Positions 6,740 to 14,655 of a stretch of 33,122 nt of DNA are shown in pieces. This DNA is from a virus. The position numbers were made by a program, and so were the translations under genes. Location of the stretch: positions 1 to 33,122 of the IMG/VR virus record IMGVR_UViG_3300021503_000004; one strand, given 5' to 3'. The notes beneath the pieces were generated by a model. The model made no database searches, had not been told where the DNA came from, and was given only the letters and a program-made list of their open reading frames with translations. Positions within the stretch are counted from its first letter, which is position 1. Each line of letters opens with the position of its first letter.

Positions 6740-7735
6740 ATGGCTATGAAAAGAACTGATTTTACTAAATACCTTTTAAAACTTGGTTATGAGGTATTTT
6801 GGGATAATTATGATGAAATTGGGTCAGTCTGGGAGCAATTATTTGATGAAGAAGATACAGATAAGCCCTACGTTGAAAGGATGTCCATGTCTGGACTGGA
6901 TGACTTAGAGGAAAAGGGCGAGGACGAGCCAATCAAATATGATAAGATGGCAGACGGTTGGCCAATTCTTGGAAAGGTTAGGACCTTTGCTAAAGGTATC
7001 GCTTTCTCTATGGAACTCTATGAAGACACCCAAATTGAGCAATTATTCTCCCAGGCAGTAGCATCCTGGTCCAAAGCATATACAAGGACTAGGGATAGGT
7101 TTTATGCACGCTTCTTTAATGAAGGTGCATTGCTTTCTGGGTCTGATGTTTTTGATAATAGTATTCCTGGTGTAAAGTTAGACCCGACAGGAAAATTCAT
7201 TTACGACGGCAAACCTTTCTTTGCTGATGCAGGAAATCCTCATCCATTGAGGCATTCATCGGATGCAATCGTTAATTATGCACCACTACCTATTGATGAG
7301 TCTGTATCTTTGGACGTAGCCACTCAAAATTTAATTGATGTTTACCAGAAAATGACTATTGACAATGCTAAAGATGAGAAGGGTGATGAGATTTTAGTCA
7401 CCCCTGATACCATTGTTATTCCCCCAGCACTGAAATTTAGGGTGAACCAGATATTAAATTCTGACTATTTTCCAAAACTAGATTCCACTCCTTCTGCTAT
7501 TAACCCATTGAAGGGAATGCTTGATGTTGTTGTATGGCCCAGGTTGAAAGACCCAACAGGGTGGTTCCTAGTCGAGAGAAAGCGTGGTTTGAAGGCTCTT
7601 AACAGGAAAGACGTTACTATAGATGTTTGGGAAGACCCAGAAACAAAACAGGTGAAGGCATCTGTAGTATGCAGATTTGGAGGATATGTAGAAGACGTAC
7701 GTTACACTTTTGGTTGTAACATAGCACAAAGCTAA
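6740..7735 (+). CDS. Major capsid protein (HK97 fold)
   Basis: This 331-residue protein has a good ribosome binding site (TGGAGGT) and typical major capsid length. The start MAMKRTDFTKYLLKLGYEVF is followed by an acidic stretch and GWPILGKVRTFAKGIAFSMEL, matching the N-terminal arm and E-loop of Mu/HK97-type major head subunits. The middle RDRFYARFFNEG leads to DGKPFFADAGNPHPLRHSSD, a very typical 'G.PlF...H' capsid motif. Later come PDTIVIPPALKFRVNQIL, VVVWPRLKDPTGWFLVE and a C-terminal beta segment with FGGYVEDVRYTFG. The subunit forms the icosahedral shell. No separate scaffold or protease was recognised beside it, and no obvious N-terminal delta domain is present. Confidence 0.85.
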   Translation: MAMKRTDFTKYLLKLGYEVFWDNYDEIGSVWEQLFDEEDTDKPYVERMSMSGLDDLEEKGEDEPIKYDKMADGWPILGKVRTFAKGIAFSMELYEDTQIEQLFSQAVASWSKAYTRTRDRFYARFFNEGALLSGSDVFDNSIPGVKLDPTGKFIYDGKPFFADAGNPHPLRHSSDAIVNYAPLPIDESVSLDVATQNLIDVYQKMTIDNAKDEKGDEILVTPDTIVIPPALKFRVNQILNSDYFPKLDSTPSAINPLKGMLDVVVWPRLKDPTGWFLVERKRGLKALNRKDVTIDVWEDPETKQVKASVVCRFGGYVEDVRYTFGCNIAQS

Positions 7736-7747
7736 TAGGAGGTACTT

Positions 7748-8002
7748 ATGGCAAAGGCTACAGAAGATACGAAACTAAAACCAGGTCAGACTGGGACTCA
7801 GGAGTCTAAGCAAAACAACCCACAAGAGTCTGCAGCTAAAAATACTGGCAGTGGAGAGTCTAGTAAGGCTAAAGATTCGGCAAAGACTAAGTGGGTTGAG
7901 GTAAAAGACCCTGCAAAGGCTTTGGCTGCACATAAAGCAGGCAAGTTGGTTAGGAAGATAAGGAAGGGAATTGGTTTTGTTTATATCATAGAAAATAAAT
8001 AG
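7748..8002 (+). CDS. Small capsid-module protein with low-complexity N-terminus
   Basis: This 84-residue protein has AGGAGGT ahead of its ATG and starts 13 bases after the capsid gene. Residues 1-45 are low complexity (Lys, Ser, Gln, Thr, Gly, Ala) and probably disordered. Residues 48-84 form a compact basic segment (WVEVKDPAKALAAHKAGK, then VRKIRKGIGFVYIIE). Similar short proteins with a disordered start and a Gly-Tyr/Phe-Val-Tyr ending are common after phage capsid genes. A role as a minor capsid or assembly protein is inferred from position only. Confidence 0.55.
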   Translation: MAKATEDTKLKPGQTGTQESKQNNPQESAAKNTGSGESSKAKDSAKTKWVEVKDPAKALAAHKAGKLVRKIRKGIGFVYIIENK

Positions 8003-8031
8003 CCATACCTCCCTTATCATACAAAACCCAC

Positions 8032-8065
8032 TCCCTGCCCCTATGCAGTTTAGTAGGGGCAGGGG
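8032..8065 (+). terminator. Hairpin after capsid module, without U-tract
   Basis: CCCTGCCCCT (8033-8042) pairs perfectly with AGGGGCAGGG (8055-8064) across a 12-base loop, with a possible T-G extension. It fills the gap between the small capsid-module gene and the adaptor gene. No run of T follows, so it is not a classical intrinsic terminator. It may act as a partial terminator or as a 3' stability element for the abundant capsid mRNA. Confidence 0.5.
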
Positions 8066-8086
8066 AAACAAAGGAGGTATCTTAAA

Positions 8087-9115
8087 GTGTCTATTATAGC
8101 TACGGTTGCGCACCCTAAAGCAAACTCTTACTTAAGCTTAGAGGAAGCTAACGAGATATTTTCTGTCTATCCAGACATAGGTTGGGGAGACTTTTCTGAC
8201 CTTGAAAAGGAAAATATTTTAAGAGCGGTCACGGCTAAAATAGATACTTTAAGATATCTCGGAAGTAAGTTCTTTGACAATCAGCCGTTAGAATTTCCAC
8301 GGAAATATGATGTGCGTGTAGTAACTCCTGTATATTCGTCTATTGTAGTGTCTGGGATAGAACAAACGTCTTCGTTTTCAGTTGTAAGCCAGAATGACTA
8401 TACTTACACAATATCGAATCCAGGTTCAGCTACGTTCTTACTCCCAGCATTCCCCAAACAAAACACACTCTCGCTAATTATTGTAGATACTGGGGATGTC
8501 TATGTGGATGACGGTGCAGGCAATTTGTTAGACGTAGGTAGTGGAAGTATAGTTGGTACAGTTAATTATCAAGAGAGGACCATCACCCTTTCTTCTCCTC
8601 CAGATAGTGACATACAGGCACATGGGGACTGGATACTTGCAGATAAGTTATCATCGCAGGCTTTAGTTTTTGATGTTGCCAAGTTTTTACCTGATTTATT
8701 TAAAGGTGGCTCTATACATATAATATATAATGACGGCTCAAGAGAATACTTTGATGTTATAGGTCATAATTTGATGACTGGAGAAGTGACTTTGTCGGGT
8801 AGCTATAAAAGGTATCCGCCGACGCATATTATATTGTTTGCTCCCTATTTTCCTGAGTTAAAGAAAGCCGTAGAGTTGCAGGTGCTAGCTCAGTTAGGCG
8901 CTGACATTGCTGATTGGGATTCATTAGAAAATCGGGGAATAAAGTCTATAAAAATAGGTGATACTGCCCGCTCTTATTCTGGTGTGATGCCTAATACTTC
9001 TAAGAATGCTGCGTTAGCTGCCAAGTATAGGATTCATCCTGTAGTCCTAACTTTATTGGCACGCTTTACTATATACGGTAAAATGGAAAGTTTTTATGGA
9101 AAGATTTCGGTGTAG
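8087..9115 (+). CDS. Head-tail adaptor (DnaT-like/gp6-like) with inserted beta domain
   Basis: This 342-residue protein starts at GTG 8087 behind AAAGGAGGT. Residues 1-72 match the start of the phage adaptor family often annotated as DnaT-like: NSYLSLEEANEIF, then DLEKENILRAVTAKIDTLRYLGSKF and LEFPR. The family's second half resumes near residue 254: FPELKKAVELQVLAQLGAD, then GIKSIKIGDTARSYSG, then ARFTIYG. Between them lie about 180 extra residues of beta character, including VYVDDGAGNLLDVGSGSIVG and GTVNYQERTITLSSPP. That motif style is familiar from baseplate and tube proteins. The protein probably binds the portal ring and starts the connector. Ordinary members are about half this length. 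Confidence 0.7.
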   Translation: MSIIATVAHPKANSYLSLEEANEIFSVYPDIGWGDFSDLEKENILRAVTAKIDTLRYLGSKFFDNQPLEFPRKYDVRVVTPVYSSIVVSGIEQTSSFSVVSQNDYTYTISNPGSATFLLPAFPKQNTLSLIIVDTGDVYVDDGAGNLLDVGSGSIVGTVNYQERTITLSSPPDSDIQAHGDWILADKLSSQALVFDVAKFLPDLFKGGSIHIIYNDGSREYFDVIGHNLMTGEVTLSGSYKRYPPTHIILFAPYFPELKKAVELQVLAQLGADIADWDSLENRGIKSIKIGDTARSYSGVMPNTSKNAALAAKYRIHPVVLTLLARFTIYGKMESFYGKISV

Positions 9116-9120
9116 TAGCC

Positions 9121-9843
9121 ATGACTGAGTATTATTCAAAAGCTGACTTTTTTAGAAAGACTTGTCACGGAGTTCTCCAGAAGGCTAGCTGGTGGAAAGA
9201 ACAAGACCCTGTAATAATACCGATAGAGCAGGGTGTTGGAGTTAAGCTAAAGACAGATTATACAAAAATATTTTCGTTTGTTCGTGACCATCACTCTGCG
9301 TGTGATTACATGAATCACGGAACTTTCTTTGGGTCAGAATCTTTCAAATATGATATTACTGATTATGTTTGGGCACTGTTTGCAATAGGTGGTTACTCTG
9401 GATATGAAATTGTTGATTGTTTATTATTAGAAGACGGTCAGTTTTATTCATTACCTTATGGGGCTGAAGTTCCATACAAATACATACGACCTTCTGGGAT
9501 AGGCCTTATTGACCCAGAAAGTTCACCGTATTTATATGGGTTTCAGCGATTGGACTCTGTAGCTTTTAGGATAGAGCCTTATTTAGTAGATAATCAGCAT
9601 ATTTACTTTTACATAACTCGTGACCTTACATACTGTTTGGACTCGGGTTATTTTTATGAGTTGGTGGTTATTGCACAACATAAAGATTCCTTAGCTTTAA
9701 CTTATGGTGAATTTAAAAGGTTATCTCCAATGTGGAGAATTTATATGAGGCCGTTTACAATACCAACATTGGCTTTTTGCCATGATACTCCCAGAGAGTA
9801 CATGGATTTCTTTGAGAATGTCATTCCTCAGAGAGGTTTATAA
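9121..9843 (+). CDS. Hypothetical connector-region protein
   Basis: I do not recognise this 240-residue protein. It starts five bases after the adaptor stop, without a clear ribosome binding site, so it is probably translated by coupling. Its stop overlaps the ATG of the head-closure gene by one base (TAATG). The sequence is rich in Tyr, Phe and Asp (YEIVDCLLLEDGQFYSLPYG, then YKYIRPSGIGLIDPESSPY) and mostly beta-like. It has no signal peptide or membrane segment. The position between adaptor and head-closure genes suggests a structural part of the neck, but this is inference. Confidence 0.6.
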   Translation: MTEYYSKADFFRKTCHGVLQKASWWKEQDPVIIPIEQGVGVKLKTDYTKIFSFVRDHHSACDYMNHGTFFGSESFKYDITDYVWALFAIGGYSGYEIVDCLLLEDGQFYSLPYGAEVPYKYIRPSGIGLIDPESSPYLYGFQRLDSVAFRIEPYLVDNQHIYFYITRDLTYCLDSGYFYELVVIAQHKDSLALTYGEFKRLSPMWRIYMRPFTIPTLAFCHDTPREYMDFFENVIPQRGL

Positions 9844-10172
9844 TGGCGTCAAAGACTATAAGCGGTTATACGAGACAAAGGTTTTCGGTTTATCGTAGAG
9901 CAGGTGGGGTTTACTCAGACACATCTCTGAGGCCTTTATATGAGAATGTAGCCTGTAGATTTGTAGAGTATGGGCAAATGACGTATGATAGAACTCAGGA
10001 AGTGGAATTGGTAATAGGGAAGGCGCAGGTATGGACTGAGCATGAACTTCCTGGGGTAAGGAAGGGCGATATTTTAGTTTTACAAAATAGTGATGAATAT
10101 GTCATTTTAACTATAGAGAGGCGTAGGGATATAACAGGTAAGTTCGACCACACTAAACTGATTTTGGCGTAA
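9843..10172 (+). CDS. Head closure / head-tail joining protein
   Basis: This 109-residue protein fits the usual length of head-closure proteins (SPP1 gp16-like, HK97 connector type). The start FSVYRRAGGVYSD, the middle VELVIGKAQVWTEHE, and the end GVRKGDILVLQNSDEYVIL leading into HTKLILA follow the family's layout of a small beta barrel. In that layout 'gD.i...g..Y.V' precedes a His-containing last strand. The gene starts within the stop of the preceding gene and sits two genes before the tail terminator, as expected. The protein would close the head after DNA packaging and receive the tail. Confidence 0.6.
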   Translation: MASKTISGYTRQRFSVYRRAGGVYSDTSLRPLYENVACRFVEYGQMTYDRTQEVELVIGKAQVWTEHELPGVRKGDILVLQNSDEYVILTIERRRDITGKFDHTKLILA

Positions 10173-10174
10173 CT

Positions 10175-10840
10175 ATGGCAAAGTTTTATTCTTCTTTACC
10201 AAAAAGATTTAGGAAGAGCATGAGCATAGATTTGAACTTGGGTTTTGATGAAGATGAAGTGGAGCACGCTTTAGCAGACCTGAAACTTAAGCTTTATCAC
10301 TCAGGTTCGTTTATTGCTTACATAGCTGCTGAAGAATACGGCAAAACGTTTTATAGAAGTATAGTTAAATATCTTCCCACGGCTACTGGATTACTACAGT
10401 TATCTGCCACTCCAGTATCCACGGGAAGCTTAGCGGTAAGAGGTAAAGTAACTCGGACTTCCAGGGGAACGAGTACACCAATATTTGGTTGGTTGAATAA
10501 ACACTCCTGGAAAACAAGGAAGGCTTATAATGTAGAACTGAATCCAGATTTAGTGGAAGTTCAGTTTTTTATCCCTTATAAAAATTGGAAGCGCAGGCCC
10601 ATGAAGGAATTGGGTTTTTACGTTACTTTTAAACGTGAGGCCTTTGATGAACCTGATTTTGAGGCTTATGCCATAATGAAAGGTATAGAAAACTATGATG
10701 TTGTATCCAATCATTACGAGTTGATAATGGATGCAATAGCTCAGGGAAGTGCGGAGTTTGAAAGGTTGGCGAATACAGAGGTTTATAAAACGGTCTTCAA
10801 CAAAGCCGTTAAGTGGATAGAGCGTCATGTATGGTCTTAG
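10175..10840 (+). CDS. Probable neck / tail-completion protein
   Basis: This 221-residue protein starts two bases after the head-closure stop with no evident ribosome binding site, so coupling is likely. The N-terminal region is basic and helical (LPKRFRKSMSIDLN, then EDEVEHALADLKLKLY). A central Ser/Thr/Gly-rich part is followed by aromatic beta segments (VEVQFFIPYKNWKRRPMKELG). A C-terminal helix ends in WIERHVWS. Its place between head-closure and tail-terminator genes matches HK97 gp10-like neck proteins, though it is longer than many of them. The assignment rests mainly on gene order. Confidence 0.5.
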   Translation: MAKFYSSLPKRFRKSMSIDLNLGFDEDEVEHALADLKLKLYHSGSFIAYIAAEEYGKTFYRSIVKYLPTATGLLQLSATPVSTGSLAVRGKVTRTSRGTSTPIFGWLNKHSWKTRKAYNVELNPDLVEVQFFIPYKNWKRRPMKELGFYVTFKREAFDEPDFEAYAIMKGIENYDVVSNHYELIMDAIAQGSAEFERLANTEVYKTVFNKAVKWIERHVWS

Positions 10841-10853
10841 GAGGAGGTAGAAG

Positions 10854-11348
10854 ATGAATATTATAGATTATGTAGCTACATATTTATCTAATCTTCCTCC
10901 AGACCATCCTATTAATGAAGCTTTTGGGCAGAAGTTGAATTTTTTGATGGACGACGAATTAAATTTAGATAATAATATCTTCCTATATAGATTTCCTATA
11001 ACAGAGTATTCAGAGACTACTGTAGATATTGAGGGGGTTTCGGCAGATATTATATCTTCAGAGAGGTTTGGAATTTGCTTAATTCCATTGTCGGGAAGGG
11101 GCATTAATTTAACCGACTATTCTACTTATCCAGCGTTTCTTTGTCGCTGTCGTCACAAATTGCCTGGACGGGCGTGGCGGACATTAGAAGAAATAATTTA
11201 CGAACTTCACGATAATGCTAGGGTTTTTCCCCAGAATGGCGTTATCTACTCCACTCAGACTAACCCATCTTTGTTGTATGCAGATAAACGTTTGATTTAT
11301 TGTTTTCAGGCAGCTTTTAAAGTAATTGTTGCAGAACGAATTAAATAA
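10854..11348 (+). CDS. Tail terminator protein
   Basis: This 164-residue protein starts behind GGAGGAGG. It has the layout of phage tail terminators: an N-terminal helix (NIIDYVATYLSNL), a beta strand, then FLCRCRHKLPGRAWRTLEEI, where residues before an 'A..~~e.iy..L' helix form a strand. A variable loop and a last strand (LLYADKRLIYCFQAAFKVIV) follow. It lies directly before the first tail tube gene, the usual place. The protein would form a hexameric ring that ends tail polymerisation and joins the neck. Confidence 0.6.
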   Translation: MNIIDYVATYLSNLPPDHPINEAFGQKLNFLMDDELNLDNNIFLYRFPITEYSETTVDIEGVSADIISSERFGICLIPLSGRGINLTDYSTYPAFLCRCRHKLPGRAWRTLEEIIYELHDNARVFPQNGVIYSTQTNPSLLYADKRLIYCFQAAFKVIVAERIK

Positions 11349-11360
11349 GGAGGGCTTTTT

Positions 11361-12962
11361 ATGGGCATTGTAGCTAAAAATGTTAATTTTTATACCGTAG
11401 GCATTCCTTTTCTATTTTTATATAAGGTAGATGATTGGAATGATGAAAATAGGGTTGATTGGGCTGCTCTTTGGAGGGCCTACACTGGAGTCGTGGACTA
11501 TGATTCAGGCCACGTGTTGAATGCAAACTCAATCACCACTTGTAAGACTCCAGAGGAAATTTTATCTAAAGCTTATGTAGGAAACCTGGCGTCTGCTGAA
11601 GTAAGTGGTGATATTAAAACTGTAGAGCACACTGTATCTGTTTTAGGTAGGAAAGAGACAGATAAGGTTGTGCTTATTAGAAAGGCCATTGATTACAACA
11701 TCTCATTTGATGAGATGGATGTACATTTGAAAAATTATCTTATCTCTAAAGATGTAAACTATCCAGACAGGAAAAAGATAGTGGCCAAAACTATCGCCAG
11801 AGCTCCACAGGGAGGAGCGGATGACTTTGGAGAAGGCGAAATTGAAATTATGGAAAACGCATTGATTCAGGTTGGTGAGGACTGTTCAAGCTTAGAATAT
11901 GTCCTTACCAGAAGGTTGCGTGACCAGGGCACTCATTTTGGACCTTTTACAGACAGTGGAACCGATTATTACTTGGGCGGTATTTTTTACTTCTTAGTTG
12001 CTGACAAGGAAAGAGAACCGCAGATAGAAGACGAGTTGGAGAAATATCGCAGCAGGATAATTTGTGGATATTTCGTTTATGACCCAAACGAGCAACTGAT
12101 GAAACTCCAACCATTTCCTAGCGGGATGGATACTTCTGCCTACTCTTATGAGGATACTACAATCCATAGTAATATCAAAATGTTGGTGAACAAGGCTGAG
12201 TCTCCAGTAGGTATTGAAACAAATGCTATAGCTGCAGACAGAAGTATCTTAGAAGTTTCTGTTGAACATTATAGCTGGGATGTAGATAGTGGTGATACTA
12301 CTACTCAAGTATTTAGTGTATCTTTACCTCCTGCATTAATGCGTGGGACACTAACTTTAACTATTACTGGAAAGTATTGGGATGGTACTGAGTGGAAAGA
12401 GAGGACTGAAGTATTGTATGGCCTTCCAACATCATCTGCTGCCACTGGCGATACTGCACCTATTGGACTAACTGATGGTACTGGTTCGGTGCTAACTGAT
12501 TCTACTGCCTGTAGTGTAAACTACAAGACTGGAAATGTAACTTTAACAATTAATTCAACTCTGGTTTCCGATATGCAGTCTAATTCTATGCCCACACAGA
12601 CAATGCAGATAAGCTTGTCTTTTGTATCCAGTGAGAATTCATATATTCTCTGGACTGGATTGACCTGGGCTAAAGACTCTAAGATGTTTAATTCAGCCAG
12701 AGTGGTTCGTCCAAGGCTAGAGATTGAGGGTACGGCTTTGGTAGTGTTTAAGAATAACGTAGGTGTCTCTTTTGTTCATGTCTTACCCAGAGTTGTATTT
12801 AAGCCAGATGGGACAATTGACTTTGCGAAGGATGACTGGGAGAAGGGCTCTTTTGTAGTATCGGTAATTAGAGATGATACGGCGTTTATTCCTTACTTAC
12901 CAACTAAGGTTAGAGTGCCTTTTGGCTTTATTAACACTTTTAGGATTTATGAGGAAGAGTAA
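11361..12962 (+). CDS. Major tail tube protein 1, with inserted beta domain
   Basis: This 533-residue protein starts behind AAGGAGGG. It is homologous at both ends to the protein at 13023-14195. Shared N-terminal elements are YTVGIP, then VDW, TPEEI, GNLASAEVSGDIKTVEHT and ETDKVVLIRKAIDYNISFDE. Shared C-terminal elements are GVSFVHVLPRVVFKPDG and VRVPFGFINTFRI. The position after the terminator and before the G/GT pair indicates a tail tube subunit. About 130 extra residues near 297-430 form a beta domain (RGTLTLTITGKYWDG, GSVLTDSTACSVNYKTGNVT) that its partner lacks; it may project from the tube. It is longer than most tube proteins. A contractile sheath is a less likely alternative, since no baseplate wedge genes were found. 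Confidence 0.7.
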   Translation: MGIVAKNVNFYTVGIPFLFLYKVDDWNDENRVDWAALWRAYTGVVDYDSGHVLNANSITTCKTPEEILSKAYVGNLASAEVSGDIKTVEHTVSVLGRKETDKVVLIRKAIDYNISFDEMDVHLKNYLISKDVNYPDRKKIVAKTIARAPQGGADDFGEGEIEIMENALIQVGEDCSSLEYVLTRRLRDQGTHFGPFTDSGTDYYLGGIFYFLVADKEREPQIEDELEKYRSRIICGYFVYDPNEQLMKLQPFPSGMDTSAYSYEDTTIHSNIKMLVNKAESPVGIETNAIAADRSILEVSVEHYSWDVDSGDTTTQVFSVSLPPALMRGTLTLTITGKYWDGTEWKERTEVLYGLPTSSAATGDTAPIGLTDGTGSVLTDSTACSVNYKTGNVTLTINSTLVSDMQSNSMPTQTMQISLSFVSSENSYILWTGLTWAKDSKMFNSARVVRPRLEIEGTALVVFKNNVGVSFVHVLPRVVFKPDGTIDFAKDDWEKGSFVVSVIRDDTAFIPYLPTKVRVPFGFINTFRIYEEE

Positions 12963-12966
12963 TGGT

Positions 12967-12991
12967 GAAGGGGGGTATTAACATCCCCTTC
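12967..12991 (+). terminator. Hairpin after tube protein 1, without U-tract
   Basis: GAAGGGG (12967-12973) pairs with CCCCTTC (12985-12991) across an 11-base loop, four bases after the stop of the first tube gene. No T-run follows. Like the hairpins at 8032 and 14210 it may reduce read-through or protect the 3' end of an abundant mRNA. Confidence 0.45.
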
Positions 12992-13022
12992 CTGTTATAA
13001 ACATAAGAGGAGGTAAATTGAT

Positions 13023-14195
13023 ATGGCTACAAAAGAAAGGATGAATTTGAGAAATCCTGATTCATATACCCTGGGTATTCCTAAAATATACTTTTCTCCA
13101 ATCCCTTACTCTGGAAACTTTTCAAGGTGGGTGGATTGGAAGGCCTTGGTCAACGGGATTTTCGGTATTACCGATACCACAGGGCAGGTGATTAATTATC
13201 ACGGTAATGCTGTTGGAACTCCAGACGACATTAGGAAGAAGTATTACCTTGGGTCTATAAGCAATCCAAGTCTGGGAGGAGACCTACAGACTTTGGAGCA
13301 TACAATATCTAACTTAGGCTATGAGGAGACTGACAGAGTTATTGTTTTACAAAGGCCGATTGAATATAGTTTCAGCTTTGAAGAGCCTGAGATTGAAAAC
13401 TTGGGTAAGTTCTTTGTCTCCCAGCCAACGGATTTAGGTGTTACTTTACACCTTATGGAAGACCCAAGCTATACTTTCCAAGGTTCTTACAATTCAACTA
13501 TAACTGTAATAAACAAGAGCATCGGCGACCCTGCAGAAGCTCTTGACGCAGTAAGGTCTGTATGGTTGAATGCTGGAAAGACAGGGGAACCACCAAATGG
13601 TGTTTATGGTTTTATAATTGGTGGAAACTATGAAGCTCCTTTGGTAGGAGACTGGGAAAGAAAGAGGCAGTGGTTGGCTTATGCAAATCTTGACTTTGCT
13701 ACTGAAACAATTGGAACATGGACATATATCAGGCCTAAAGGAACTGCAGCCAATGACTCTTATGGTAGTGACCCTCTCTTTAGTGTCAACGATGCTGTTC
13801 TATCTATTGTGGATAGTCGTCCTTGTGTTGATGACTGTTCTGACTTATGGCGTGCAGATACTATTCTCTCTTGGAACGGTTTTGAGTGGGTACTTGCAGA
13901 CGAGGGTTTTTACGGTTTTGCAGTGACTGGAACTAGAAGGGCGTTCAAGAGAGTGTTCGGTTGCGCTGTAATGACTATGGCCACTGAAATCGGAACATCT
14001 ATGATTCATGTAATTCCTCGTTGTTCTCTTGTTCCAGATGGTAACTTCACTTTTGATATGGAAAACTGGATTACTGGTGGCTTTAGGTTATTCTGTCAGA
14101 GGGATGTTTCTGCAAAACTACTTGACAGAAAGCCTGTTGTTTCAATACCATTTGGATACCTACAGACTTTTGAGCTTATGCCTTTTAGTGGCTAA
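13023..14195 (+). CDS. Major tail tube protein 2 (paralogue)
   Basis: This 390-residue protein has a strong ribosome binding site (AGAGGAGGT). It is a clear paralogue of the preceding protein: YTLGIP, WVDWKALVNGIFG, TPDDI, YYLGSISNPSLGGDLQTLEH, ETDRVIVLQRPIEYSFSFEE, then GTSMIHVIPRCSLVPDG and VSIPFGYLQTFEL. The large beta insert of tube protein 1 is missing, which accounts for most of the length difference. The two proteins could form alternating rings, separate tail sections, or one tube plus an outer layer. Strong separate translation signals and a following hairpin suggest that both are made in quantity. Confidence 0.7.
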   Translation: MATKERMNLRNPDSYTLGIPKIYFSPIPYSGNFSRWVDWKALVNGIFGITDTTGQVINYHGNAVGTPDDIRKKYYLGSISNPSLGGDLQTLEHTISNLGYEETDRVIVLQRPIEYSFSFEEPEIENLGKFFVSQPTDLGVTLHLMEDPSYTFQGSYNSTITVINKSIGDPAEALDAVRSVWLNAGKTGEPPNGVYGFIIGGNYEAPLVGDWERKRQWLAYANLDFATETIGTWTYIRPKGTAANDSYGSDPLFSVNDAVLSIVDSRPCVDDCSDLWRADTILSWNGFEWVLADEGFYGFAVTGTRRAFKRVFGCAVMTMATEIGTSMIHVIPRCSLVPDGNFTFDMENWITGGFRLFCQRDVSAKLLDRKPVVSIPFGYLQTFELMPFSG

Positions 14196-14209
14196 AGCTA
14201 TAGGGAGTT

Positions 14210-14231
14210 GGCCCCTGACATTTCAGGGGCC
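14210..14231 (+). terminator. Hairpin after tube protein 2, without U-tract
   Basis: GGCCCCTGA (14210-14218) pairs perfectly with TCAGGGGCC (14223-14231) around a CATT tetraloop, just after the tube protein 2 stop. It is the most compact of the three hairpins in the operon. Only two T residues follow, so it is a weak or factor-assisted terminator at most, or an mRNA stabiliser. It would lower expression of the chaperone and tape measure genes relative to tube protein. Confidence 0.55.
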
Positions 14232-14277
14232 TTCAGAGTAAAAGATAACATTCAGATAGATTTGGGGGGTTTTGGTT

Positions 14278-14655
14278 ATGCCGACAACTAATCAGCATAG
14301 TGATGATACTTTATTTCAGATTGAAGAGATAGAAGGTTATAAGATAACGCCATTGAGTTTTGGAAAGCTTACTCTAATATCTCAAGACTTAATTCCTTTA
14401 GTTGACAAAATAGCAGACGCTTTCCCTCAGCTTACAATGAGTCCATCTTTGACTCTTAGAGACATAATTAAAATCGCTTTCTTCATTCTCCCAGATATAA
14501 CTCCTATACTCGCTAAGGTGCTGGACGTGCCTACAAAGGAAATTGAGAACTTGCGTGCCGATGTAGCTGTTAAGATTGCTGCTGCAGTATGGCGTTTAAA
14601 TAAAGAGGTTCTTATAAATTTTTTTTCAATAGGATTCGGGGAGACGAACAGTTAA
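14278..14655 (+). CDS. Tail assembly chaperone, short form (gpG-like)
   Basis: This 125-residue protein uses the ATG at 14278 (MPTTNQHSDD); TTG at 14272 is in frame but less likely. The ribosome binding site is weak (GGGGGG). It is a helical, mostly uncharged protein located between the tail tube and tape measure genes, the invariant place of lambda G-type chaperones. It would coat the tape measure protein and recruit tube subunits, and it is absent from the finished virion in known cases. Near its 3' end an AAATTTTTTTT run allows a -1 shift to the longer GT form. The unshifted product ends in FSIGFGETNS. Confidence 0.7.
   Translation: MPTTNQHSDDTLFQIEEIEGYKITPLSFGKLTLISQDLIPLVDKIADAFPQLTMSPSLTLRDIIKIAFFILPDITPILAKVLDVPTKEIENLRADVAVKIAAAVWRLNKEVLINFFSIGFGETNS

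Noticed and set aside
8003-8086. Small gene between the capsid module and adaptor
   Set aside because: No start with ribosome binding site gives a usable frame. The gap is taken up by the hairpin and the ribosome binding site of the adaptor gene.
11361-12962. Contractile tail sheath
   Set aside because: Length would allow it, but the protein is homologous to the next tube-like protein, and no baseplate wedge, spike or separate small tube gene was found.
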